Assembly (NCBI GenBank): GCA_001303785.1
Contig: LJUJ01000006.1
Coordinates: 1-64,000 of the forward strand
Source: Caldifarciminota bacterium SM23_42
Lineage (GTDB): Bacteria > Hydrothermota > Tepidihabitantia > SM23-42
Direction: 5' to 3'
DNA: 64,000 nt
Positions within the stretch are counted from its first letter, which is position 1. Every line of letters begins with the position of its first letter. The position numbers were made by a program, and so were the translations under genes. The notes beneath the pieces are model-generated. The model saw only the letters and a program-made list of their open reading frames with translations. It was not told the DNA's origin and did no database searches. This document shows positions 17,871 to 25,373 of the stretch, piece by piece.

Positions 17871-18908
17871 GTGCAATGTCAGTTGTGTGACCGCGAGGCA
17901 GAAATCTCTAAAGCCCTGCCATATTGCCCGAAATGCATACGGGATAAATTTCAGGAAATTCAATCGGACATCATGAGAATTCACGCCTTAACGAGAAAAC
18001 CCCATGCGCTGCCCGAACGAATTCCCGACAGTGAACTTGGCGTCAAGTGCTCGTTTTGCATTAATCGATGTAGGATTGCCGAGGGCGATTTTGGGTATTG
18101 CGGTGTACGGCAGAATTTGGATGGGATCATTGTTGGACCGGACAAGCACTGGGCATATGTTGATTGGTATCACGATCCGCTGCCGACGAATTGTGTTGCG
18201 GATTGGGTATGCAAGGGAAGTAAAGATCATGGGCAGACAAACCTCGCGGTTTTCTATGAAGCGTGTACATTCAATTGTCTATTCTGCCAAAACTGGCACT
18301 ACCGTGACAGGAAAAATAAGGCTTCGACTGAGGAATTGGTGAGGGCAGCTGATGCCTCAACCGGGTGCATATGTTATTTTGGCGGTGATCCGACGCCCTT
18401 TGCATTACATAGTATGGAAGTGGCTGAGCTGTTGCAGGAAAGGAAGAGAAATTTCAGGACATGTTGGGAGACGAATGGTTCGGTTGCGCCGAAGTATATG
18501 AAGCGATGGATCGACTATGCGTTGGTAAGTGACGGTTGCATTAAGATTGACTTCAAGACGTTTAGCGAGAATCTAAATATAGCCCTTTGTGGAACTTCCA
18601 ATAGGAATACTAAGATGAATATCAAGTTGGTCGCTGAAAGCATGAAAAAGAGGGTGACACCGCCGATTCTTGTTGTGAGTACTCTCTTAATACCGGGCTA
18701 CCTTGATAAACAGGAACTTGAATACATGGCATCGTTCATCAGTTCGATTGACAAGGATATACCGTGGTCTTTTCTTGGTTTCTATCCACATTTTCACTTT
18801 AATGATATGCCGTGCACATCACGCGAACAGGCCGAGATGGCTTTAAACATTGCTGAGGAGCATGGTATAAAGAACACGCACCTCGGCAACATTCATCTCT
18901 TACGATAA
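17871..18908 (+). CDS. radical SAM protein, AmrS/PflA-related (COG1180-like)
   Basis: 345 residues. An N-terminal zinc-finger-like pair (CQLC and CPKC, residues 3-22) is followed by CSFCINRC...GYCGVR, as in AmmeMemoRadiSam-type proteins, then the radical SAM cluster motif CTFNCLFC with the typical QNW after it. A glycine-rich SAM-binding segment (YFGGDPTPF) and ETNGS follow. It should cleave S-adenosylmethionine to a 5'-deoxyadenosyl radical; the target is unknown, and the AMMECR1 and Memo partners are not adjacent. Starting at GTG 17871 keeps the first Cys pair and matches the promoter. Confidence 0.82.
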   Translation: MQCQLCDREAEISKALPYCPKCIRDKFQEIQSDIMRIHALTRKPHALPERIPDSELGVKCSFCINRCRIAEGDFGYCGVRQNLDGIIVGPDKHWAYVDWYHDPLPTNCVADWVCKGSKDHGQTNLAVFYEACTFNCLFCQNWHYRDRKNKASTEELVRAADASTGCICYFGGDPTPFALHSMEVAELLQERKRNFRTCWETNGSVAPKYMKRWIDYALVSDGCIKIDFKTFSENLNIALCGTSNRNTKMNIKLVAESMKKRVTPPILVVSTLLIPGYLDKQELEYMASFISSIDKDIPWSFLGFYPHFHFNDMPCTSREQAEMALNIAEEHGIKNTHLGNIHLLR

Positions 18909-18982
18909 AGCATACAAGACCTTTGCCGCATGGATGCTGATGTTAGATAGTCGACGCGGCTATGTGGCCGTCACTGCGATCA

Positions 18983-19010
18983 TTGATTATTATCACATTT
19001 AGGGTATACT
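18983..19010 (+). promoter_or_regulatory. promoter of the flippase gene
   Basis: TTGATT (18983-18988), 16-bp spacer, TATACT (19005-19010). The ATGATG start begins 10 nt after the -10, leaving a leader of only a few bases and no ribosome site. Confidence 0.65.
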
Positions 19011-19020
19011 GACTCCATAT

Positions 19021-20448
19021 ATGATGAAGATATCAAGGAATTTCCTGTCGTTGTTCATCAGTGATGGTATCACACGGTTGATTGGCTTTGCGGCAACCGT
19101 GTATATTGCGCGTTTGCTCGCGGTCGAGGGTTTCGGCCTGATCAGCTACGGTGTGGCATTCATAAGCTATGCGCTGTTATTCGCAAATCCCGGTTTGACC
19201 GTAATCGGTGCGCGGGAAGTTGCCAAGGCTCCGCAAGACCGCCGCTTCATTGAAGAGACACTTGGCTTGCGTCTTATGTTGACGATTGTGATATTTACCA
19301 TCTTTTTTGTTGGTACACGGTTTATCCCCGGTGAGAATACGACAAGACAGATCATTCTTGTTTATGCGCTTGCCCTGTTTCCGTTTGCGATCCTTCTGGA
19401 GTTTGTATTTCAGGGTAGGGAAGAGATGCAATACATTGGTGTCGGGCGTATTCTTCAATCTGGTGTTTACCTTGCTCTTCTGGTGTTGTTTTTGAAAGGT
19501 GCTAGAGACATTTTAGTCGTACCGATTTCGTTCGTCATCGGATACGTAATATCAACACTTTTTCTGATCGTCATTTTTTTGAAAAGATACGGTTCTCTTA
19601 GATTGAGATTCTCTTTCTCGCAATGGCGTATGATTCTGACCGCGGCGATTCCGGTCGGCTTGGCAATCATTTTTAATCAAGTCACAATCAGCCTGCCGCC
19701 AATCGTACTTGGGATATTTGAAACCAGCTATGAAGTTGGGATTTTCAGTGCCGGCTATAAAATTGTCTTTATGTTGTTAATAATCGAGCGGGTCTTTTAC
19801 TATGTATTCTTTCCAATCTTGTCAAAACAACATGTGCAGAACCCAGAGAAACTAAAGGGCAATTTCAACTTGCTGACCCGGTTCTTGTTTGCACTCACGA
19901 TTCCGCTGGCCATAGGTGGATTGATATTGGCGCCCAGATTAATCAATCTAATTTACGGCCATGCGTTTCATGGGGCGATCAATGTGTTCAGGATTCTTCT
20001 GTTGTATTTCATTATAGTGCCGATTAATACGGTTTTTGGCTATGGATTGGTTGCTATTGATCAGGAAAGGCGCTTCTTCAAAGTCATTAGCATTACGGCG
20101 CTGCTCAATACAGTCCTGATCGTATTGTTGGGTTTGAGGTTTAGCGTTTACGGTGCGGCAACGGCTTTGTGCATCAGCGAGTTGGCGAGTATCGTCCTGA
20201 TGAAGAGAGAATTGAGGAAATTCGTTCGTTTTAGAGCTCTAGGATTTGTGTTTAAACCTTTGCTGGCCTCGCTGTTCATGGCTGCCGGTTTGGTTTTACT
20301 GCTGCAGTGGAATCTTATAATACTGATGTTGACGGGTGTCATAGTCTATGTAGCAATCCTATATGTGATCCAAGGTTTCACGAGATATGATGTGGCGAAC
20401 ATCAAACAAATATTCGCGAAAAAATCGTCCGATCGAACGAAAAAGTAG
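19021..20448 (+). CDS. polysaccharide flippase (MOP superfamily, Wzx-like)
   Basis: 475 residues with about twelve to fourteen hydrophobic helices. The N-terminus (FLSLFISDGITRLIGFAATVYIARLL) and the pattern EGFGLISYGVAF...NPGLTVIGAREVAK are typical of O-antigen and lipid-linked oligosaccharide translocases. It probably flips an undecaprenyl-linked glycan across the inner membrane. No glycosyltransferases are adjacent, so the cargo is unknown. A single-gene unit with its own promoter. Confidence 0.85.
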   Translation: MMKISRNFLSLFISDGITRLIGFAATVYIARLLAVEGFGLISYGVAFISYALLFANPGLTVIGAREVAKAPQDRRFIEETLGLRLMLTIVIFTIFFVGTRFIPGENTTRQIILVYALALFPFAILLEFVFQGREEMQYIGVGRILQSGVYLALLVLFLKGARDILVVPISFVIGYVISTLFLIVIFLKRYGSLRLRFSFSQWRMILTAAIPVGLAIIFNQVTISLPPIVLGIFETSYEVGIFSAGYKIVFMLLIIERVFYYVFFPILSKQHVQNPEKLKGNFNLLTRFLFALTIPLAIGGLILAPRLINLIYGHAFHGAINVFRILLLYFIIVPINTVFGYGLVAIDQERRFFKVISITALLNTVLIVLLGLRFSVYGAATALCISELASIVLMKRELRKFVRFRALGFVFKPLLASLFMAAGLVLLLQWNLIILMLTGVIVYVAILYVIQGFTRYDVANIKQIFAKKSSDRTKK

Positions 20449-20464
20449 TCATCCTTCAATACTG

Positions 20465-20492
20465 TTGACTTTACGCCCAAAATAGCTATAAT
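20465..20492 (+). promoter_or_regulatory. promoter of the ALDH-aminotransferase unit
   Basis: TTGACT (20465-20470), 16-bp spacer, TATAAT (20487-20492), with an 80-nt leader ending in AGGAGG before the ATG at 20577. Confidence 0.85.
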
Positions 20493-20576
20493 AGAAAAAA
20501 AGCGGGTATTTTTTTGCCTTTTGTTATCGAATTCAGGTTATTTAACCTCAAAACAGACAAAGAAACAGGAGGTTTC

Positions 20577-22064
20577 ATGAAGAAGTATCAGAACTTTATT
20601 AATGGAAAATTGATGGATTCAAAATCAGGACGTACCTTCGAGAACCGAAACCCGGCAAATTGGGACGAGGTAGTGGGGGTATTTCCAAAATCAAACGTCG
20701 AGGACTTGAACCTGGCTATTGCCGCAGCAAAAAAGGCGTTTATGAAATGGCGGAAGGTGCCCTGGCCTAGGCGCTCCGAGATCATGAGAAAGGCGGCCGA
20801 GATCATGCTCGAGAAAAAAGAACATGTGGCGCAGATCATGACTCGCGAAATGGGTAAGGTTATTAAGGAAACGAGAGGCGATATGCAGGAGGGCATTGAT
20901 ACCGCCTTGTACGCCTCAATCGAAGGCAGAAAGTACTTTGGTTACACACTGCCCTCAGAATTACCAAATAAGTCATGTATGACCCGACGCGATCCAATGG
21001 GGGTGTGGGGTTTGATCACGCCGTGGAATTTCCCGATTGCCATTCCCTCCTGGAAGATATTTCCTTGTCTGTTGAGCGGCAATACCGCAGTCATCAAGCC
21101 CGCAACCTACACACCGGCATGCGTTGGTGAACTGGCCCAGATTCTCCACGAAGCTGGATTGCCCGATGGTGTTCTGAATGTCGTTTACGGCGGCGGTGGT
21201 GAGATTGGTGAAGGTCTATTGAAACATTCGGACATCGCTGGGATATCATTTACCGGGTCTTCAGATATCGGTATGAGAATCGGAGAAGTTTGTGGTAAAA
21301 CACTCAAACGGTGCTCCCTTGAGTTGGGTGGCAAGAATGGTCAGGTAGTGCTCAAGGATGCGAGTCTTCAACTTGCACTCGAAGGCGTACTCTGGGGAGC
21401 CTTCGGTACTACTGGGCAGCGTTGCACCGCCACCTCGAGACTAATAATCGAAGAACCGATTTACGACAAGTTCATCGAGATGCTAAAAGCACGCACTGAA
21501 AAATTGAAGCTCGGGAATGGTCTCAATGAGGACGTAGATGTAGGGCCGACGGTTAGTGAATCACAGCGCGAATCAATCCATTCTTACGTGGAAATAGGCA
21601 AGAAAGAAGGCGCGAAGTTAATCACCGGAGGTGAATTCTATACCGAAGGTGAATGTGCTAAAGGATGGTTTTACAAACCTTCGATATTCATAGACGTATT
21701 GCCGACGATGAGAATTGCACAAGAGGAGATTTTCGGGCCCGTGCTCTCGGTAATCAAGGCGAAGAACTTCGATGAAGCGATTGAAATTCTGAACGGTACG
21801 GTGTATGGCCTTTCTTCGAGTATTTACACCAATGACTTGAACAGTGCCCACAAAGCAATTGAGCGCGCCGAAACCGGCATCGTATATATCAATGCGCCAA
21901 CCATCGGCGCGGAGTGCCACTTGCCGTTCGGCGGCATGAAGAATACAGGTAACGGACATCGCGAGGGCGGCTGGACTGCGTACGAGATTTTCACTGAGAT
22001 CAAGAGCGTGTACATCGATTATTCCGGTGCATTGCAAAAGGCACAGATTGACACATGGGACTGA
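20577..22064 (+). CDS. NAD(P)-dependent aldehyde dehydrogenase
   Basis: 495 residues, standard ALDH length. Catalytic and cofactor motifs: [26 protein letters not shown], general base Glu in LELGGKNGQ, nucleophile Cys in [12 protein letters not shown], and [10 protein letters not shown]. It oxidises an aldehyde to the acid; with the adjoining omega-aminotransferase it could run GABA, beta-alanine or lysine-type catabolism (semialdehyde to acid). A TTG at 20514 extends the frame, but AGGAGG in front of ATG 20577 and family alignment favour the shorter form. The stop overlaps the next start. Confidence 0.93.
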   Translation: MKKYQNFINGKLMDSKSGRTFENRNPANWDEVVGVFPKSNVEDLNLAIAAAKKAFMKWRKVPWPRRSEIMRKAAEIMLEKKEHVAQIMTREMGKVIKETRGDMQEGIDTALYASIEGRKYFGYTLPSELPNKSCMTRRDPMGVWGLITPWNFPIAIPSWKIFPCLLSGNTAVIKPATYTPACVGELAQILHEAGLPDGVLNVVYGGGGEIGEGLLKHSDIAGISFTGSSDIGMRIGEVCGKTLKRCSLELGGKNGQVVLKDASLQLALEGVLWGAFGTTGQRCTATSRLIIEEPIYDKFIEMLKARTEKLKLGNGLNEDVDVGPTVSESQRESIHSYVEIGKKEGAKLITGGEFYTEGECAKGWFYKPSIFIDVLPTMRIAQEEIFGPVLSVIKAKNFDEAIEILNGTVYGLSSSIYTNDLNSAHKAIERAETGIVYINAPTIGAECHLPFGGMKNTGNGHREGGWTAYEIFTEIKSVYIDYSGALQKAQIDTWD

Positions 22065-23485
22065 TGAGAGCAGAAGTGATGACAAAACCGAAGAGAATGA
22101 AGACAAAGCGTACAGTGAGCAAAAACCGCGCGCGCACTAAGAACACTAAAACCAACAGAATGCCGAATATTGCCACTGAATTGCCCGGTCCGAAGGCAAA
22201 ACGTATACTCAATAAAGACCACAAGTACGTCTCGCCATCTTACACGCGTTATTATCCGGCAGTGATCGAAAGAGGTCAAGGAGTATGGGTCACTGATGTC
22301 GACGGCAATGTTTTTCTGGATTTTTCAGCCGGCATTGGTGTCGTATCAACCGGGCATTGTCACCCGGAAGTAGTCAAGGCGATAAAGGAGCAGTCGGCTA
22401 AGCTGCTCCACATGTCAGGTACTGATTTCTACTACCCAAATCAAGCTAACTTGGCAGAAAAGCTCGCCGAGATTGTTCCAGGGGCAAAGAACAAGAAAGT
22501 GTTCTTCTGCAATTCCGGTGCAGAATCTGTAGAATGTGCCATGAAATTGGCGCGGTACCACAAGAGAAGGTCGCGTTATATCGCGTTCACGGGTGCATTC
22601 CACGGACGGACGTTCGGCGCCTTGTCGTTGACCGCTTCCAAGGTGTCGCAGCGCAGGCACTTCGCACCGCTATTATTCGGAGTAACCCATGTCTCTTATG
22701 CATATTGCTATCGCTGTCCATTCCATCTGCAGTACCCGGCTTGCGGTGTAGCATGTGTTAAGTACATAGATGATGTGTTGCTCAAAAAGGTTGTGCCTCC
22801 CGAAGAGGTAGCCGCAGTATTTGTCGAACCTATACAAGGCGAGGGTGGTTATATAGTCCCACCACCAGGATTCATTCCCGCATTGCGGGCATTGTGCGAC
22901 AAGTATGACATCCTACTGGTCGATGATGAGGTCCAGTCGGGTATGGGTAGGACCGGGAAAATGTTTGCTATTGAACACTTCAACACCAAGGCTGATATCT
23001 ACAGTATAGCAAAAGGTATTGCTTCAGGATTACCACTGGGTGCCTGTGTGTCGAGGGCGGGGATTATGGATTGGGAACCCGGGTCGCACGCCTCGACATT
23101 CGCCGGCAATCCGGTGAGCTGTGCTGCTGCGCTCAAGACGATCGAACTCCTGGAGAATGGTCTGGTAGAAAATGCTGCTCGCCTCGGTGAAGTAGCGCTC
23201 GAGCGGCTCTCCGAGTTGAAGAAGCAGTATGAATTCGTCGGTGATGTCCGCGGCAAGGGTCTGATGATCGGTGTCGAATTTGTGGGTGATGCCATTTCCA
23301 AAGAGCCGGTCAAAGACCGACGTAACGCCGTTGTCTTCGAGTCTTTTAAAAGAGGTTTGCTGCTATTGGGCGCCGGTGAATCGGCCGTGCGGTTCATTCC
23401 ACCACTGGTGATCAATGAACAGGAGTTGCATACGGGGCTTGATATATTTGAACAAGCGGTGAGGTCAGTTTTTCGAGTAAGATGA
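22064..23485 (+). CDS. class III (omega) aminotransferase, PLP-dependent
   Basis: 473 residues. Class III signatures: FLDFSAGIGVVSTGHCHPEV, the phosphate-binding NSGAESVECAMK, FHGRTFGALSLT, the DDEVQSGMGRTG segment and the PLP lysine in SIAKGIASGLPLG. Close to 4-aminobutyrate and acetylornithine-type aminotransferases; substrate not determinable here. The first 33 residues are very Lys/Arg/Thr-rich and outside the fold. The start is uncertain: the ATG at 22064 overlaps the ALDH stop in a TGATG pair and is used here; an ATG at 22055 and one at 22160 (start of the conserved part) are alternatives. Confidence 0.9.
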   Translation: MRAEVMTKPKRMKTKRTVSKNRARTKNTKTNRMPNIATELPGPKAKRILNKDHKYVSPSYTRYYPAVIERGQGVWVTDVDGNVFLDFSAGIGVVSTGHCHPEVVKAIKEQSAKLLHMSGTDFYYPNQANLAEKLAEIVPGAKNKKVFFCNSGAESVECAMKLARYHKRRSRYIAFTGAFHGRTFGALSLTASKVSQRRHFAPLLFGVTHVSYAYCYRCPFHLQYPACGVACVKYIDDVLLKKVVPPEEVAAVFVEPIQGEGGYIVPPPGFIPALRALCDKYDILLVDDEVQSGMGRTGKMFAIEHFNTKADIYSIAKGIASGLPLGACVSRAGIMDWEPGSHASTFAGNPVSCAAALKTIELLENGLVENAARLGEVALERLSELKKQYEFVGDVRGKGLMIGVEFVGDAISKEPVKDRRNAVVFESFKRGLLLLGAGESAVRFIPPLVINEQELHTGLDIFEQAVRSVFRVR

Positions 23486-23515
23486 AAACAAAAAAGGGGC
23501 CTTTCTAGGCCCCTT
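23484..23515 (-). terminator. intrinsic terminator of the lipoprotein gene
   Basis: On the minus strand, an 8-bp GC-rich stem (AAGGGGCC/GGCCCCTT, 6-nt loop, 23515-23494) runs into TTTTTTGTTTT. It lies between convergent genes; the plus-strand side has no T-run, so it serves mainly the minus strand. Confidence 0.85.
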
Positions 23516-23547
23516 GTCAATTCTCGATACCCGACTTAACTCAATAG

Positions 23548-24030
23548 CTAATCAAGCAGGTATATGCCAAACCATGCGGTACAGGTGTCAGTCTGCTCTG
23601 GGTCGTATTCACTCTCCGCCACGAAATGTAGATATGCCCGCGCCGCCGCGTTGTCTCCTCCAAGATGGTCTCGTGCGGGTTGCAGGGGCAGAGCTAGATT
23701 CTCGATGGTCGTCGTGTCCACTTCTTCAGGGTTAACTCGTCCTTCGATCTTTGCGAATAGTGCGAGAGGTGCGCCTACGTAGAACGTATCGTAATTTGCG
23801 TCCACATATTCCCAGGTGACTTCACGCAGATAGCAATCTACAGAGTTCGTGGCGACGAATTTTATTTCCTCAATCACCGCAACCACTGCTGTATCAAAGG
23901 GACTTGTATACCAGCCTATTGGATTCATGAACACTACTTCAATATCTGGCTTATATTCTAATGATTCTTTTGCGTAGTCACATGCCATGAACATAATTAC
24001 CAACAGCATAAGTGCCATGAACTTCTTCAT
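23548..24030 (-). CDS. small lipoprotein of unknown function
   Basis: 160 residues. Signal peptide MKKFMALMLLVIMFMAC with the lipobox MAC, then an extracytoplasmic domain of about 140 residues with alternating beta-type sequence and one internal cysteine pair candidate. No known family recognised. Of two adjacent ATGs, 24030 is best placed behind AAGGAGG; a longer in-frame form from 24066 would spoil the signal peptide. Monocistronic, between its own promoter and terminator. Confidence 0.7.
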   Translation of the reverse strand: MKKFMALMLLVIMFMACDYAKESLEYKPDIEVVFMNPIGWYTSPFDTAVVAVIEEIKFVATNSVDCYLREVTWEYVDANYDTFYVGAPLALFAKIEGRVNPEEVDTTTIENLALPLQPARDHLGGDNAAARAYLHFVAESEYDPEQTDTCTAWFGIYLLD

Positions 24031-24055
24031 CATTCCTCCTTTTCGGATTTTGTAA

Positions 24056-24083
24056 ATTTTATTCAATATTTTAAATTTGTCAA
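24056..24083 (-). promoter_or_regulatory. promoter of the small lipoprotein gene
   Basis: TTGACA (24083-24078), 16-bp spacer, TAAAAT (24061-24056); AAGGAGG follows just before the start. Confidence 0.78.
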
Positions 24084-24130
24084 GGATTAATTTCAGCTAA
24101 CTGTACTATGTAGTGTAAATTTTGAGTAAT

Positions 24131-24526
24131 TTATTTTTTGCGTCGTAGTTTGTCTCTTTTTGTTACTAGTTTCGGTTGATATCCCTTTACGAACACCTCA
24201 TCGAAGTCATAGACATCCTTAAAATCTTCGAGTTTATCTTCCGGTGTTTTGCTGAGTATTTTTCCATTTACCATGTTAAGGACAATGTTACCGAAATCTA
24301 TTGTTTTCTCAATACCCCAGTGTTCGAAGACTATTTTGGCCATGGCTCCATAGCGATTCAGGGCAAGGTCTTTGATGCCTTCAAGCAACTGCTGGCCAGT
24401 GACGTGGCCTTTGGCTTTTATCTTGCCGCGCGTATGGTGCAGTGCTTCGAGAACGAATATATAAGCTTCTACTGCATAACGGGGGTCCCGTTTGAGGATG
24501 TTCCTAAGGGCTCTACGGTCGCGCAT
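24131..24526 (-). CDS. Minf_1886 family protein, function unknown
   Basis: 131 residues. The pattern RDPRYAVEAYIFVLEALHHT, then HVTGQQLLEGIKDLALNRYG, then a W-containing VFEHWGIEKTIDFGNIVLNMV and SKTPEDKLEDF matches the conserved uncharacterised Minf_1886 family, found in many phyla. A basic C-terminal tail (KRDKLRRKK) may contact nucleic acid. It is the last minus-strand gene after the redox cluster, but a weak promoter directly before the ATG suggests separate, possibly leaderless, expression. Confidence 0.75.
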   Translation of the reverse strand: MRDRRALRNILKRDPRYAVEAYIFVLEALHHTRGKIKAKGHVTGQQLLEGIKDLALNRYGAMAKIVFEHWGIEKTIDFGNIVLNMVNGKILSKTPEDKLEDFKDVYDFDEVFVKGYQPKLVTKRDKLRRKK

Positions 24527-24532
24527 CGGCTA

Positions 24533-24561
24533 AGCCTACCCGTACAATGGTTCTGAGTCAA
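24533..24561 (-). promoter_or_regulatory. possible weak leaderless promoter
   Basis: TTGACT (24561-24556), 17-bp spacer, TAGGCT (24538-24533), with the ATG 6 nt later. The -10 is poor (three of six matches), so this rests mainly on the -35 and on the spacing seen at other leaderless genes. Confidence 0.35.
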
Positions 24562-24671
24562 GTACTTTATGAGTATACCACCAGGACTGATAATGCAGTT
24601 GGGTCTGCCAAGAATTTTGTGTCAAAGATGATACGTAGGTAAGCTTGTCTGCTAATCTGACAGTGCAATAA

Positions 24672-24848
24672 TCAAGTGGTCTTATCCGTGCCGCCTGCTT
24701 TTTCCTTTTCTCTCTTTCTATCAAGCCGGACACTGTTGGAACCACACTTGGGACAGGTTCTTTCCTGCATCACTCCCTTGGTGTAGGGCAATTTAAATTC
24801 CGCACCACATCTTAGGCATTTGAAGTCTTTTTCTTCAGTCTCGGCCAT
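24672..24848 (-). CDS. small zinc-ribbon protein, 58 residues
   Basis: ATG at 24848 behind GGAGG, stop TGA at 24672. The sequence carries two CxxC knuckles, CLRCG at 11-15 and CPKCG at 32-36, separated by about 17 residues, followed by a charged Lys/Arg/Glu tail. This is a typical FmdB/rubredoxin-like zinc ribbon, possibly a regulator or an assembly factor. It lies downstream of the four-helix-bundle gene in the same direction, separated by an 8-nt repeat array. Confidence 0.75.
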   Translation of the reverse strand: MAETEEKDFKCLRCGAEFKLPYTKGVMQERTCPKCGSNSVRLDRKREKEKAGGTDKTT

Positions 24849-24869
24849 GAACGCCTCCGGGTATTGGTC

Positions 24870-24957
24870 TTATAGTCTTATGGTCTGATAGTCGTATAGT
24901 TGCATTCGCTTGTGGTCTTATAGTTCTACGGTCGGACCGGCGCATAGTCTTATTGTC
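24870..24957. repeat. 8-nt periodic array, 11 units
   Basis: Eleven consecutive 8-nt units of consensus NNATNGTC (for example TTATAGTC, TTATGGTC, TGATAGTC, GCATAGTC, TTATTGTC), in strict register from 24870 to 24957. The last unit provides the stop codon and the C-terminal Arg-Gln of the four-helix-bundle gene. Same family as 28851-28930 and 31173-31333. Confidence 0.85.
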
Positions 24958-25336
24958 GGGATTTACCTGATTTTACAGATCTGCTGAGATAAGAGATGAA
25001 AGCTGAAATCAGCCGACCCGTTAAACACGCCTGTTCGTATAGTTCGTCGAATTTTTCTGCTGATAGGTAGTCATCATCTAGAGCCGCATAAAGATGATTT
25101 CTGACTTCGCCGCAAGACCTTCGTGCATAATTGAGAAAGTTGATAGATTCTTTGTCGGTACTCGACTCGAACCCCTCTGCGATATTTGACATCACAGAAA
25201 GTGCAGCGTTTCGTATTTGATTGTAGAAGACGATGTCCCGTTTGATATCTGGCCCACGTGTTATTCTACTAACCATTTTCCTTAACGCCCGCGCTTCTTG
25301 CCAGCACTTCAAGTCCTCAAATCTTTTCACCTTCAT
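24950..25336 (-). CDS. four-helix-bundle protein (S23/IVP family)
   Basis: 128 residues. RFEDLKCWQEARALRKMV, then IRNAALSVMSNIAEGFE, then FLNYARRSCGEVRNHLYAAL are the classical signature of the S23-type four-helix-bundle family, first met as ORFs in 23S rRNA intervening sequences and later as free-standing genes near repeats. The start is ATG 25336 behind GGAGG; an upstream in-frame ATG at 25369 lacks one. It sits just after the HdrA1 gene, and its stop lies in an 8-nt repeat array, so it looks like a later insert in the operon. Confidence 0.85.
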   Translation of the reverse strand: MKVKRFEDLKCWQEARALRKMVSRITRGPDIKRDIVFYNQIRNAALSVMSNIAEGFESSTDKESINFLNYARRSCGEVRNHLYAALDDDYLSAEKFDELYEQACLTGRLISAFISYLSRSVKSGKSRQ

Positions 25337-25373
25337 TCGACCTCCACTTATATCTAATGACAAGACCATCCGA

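Noticed and set aside
24536-24745. 69-codon frame upstream of the Minf_1886 gene
   Set aside because: It overlaps the 58-residue zinc-ribbon gene in another frame; only the latter has GGAGG and a recognisable fold.
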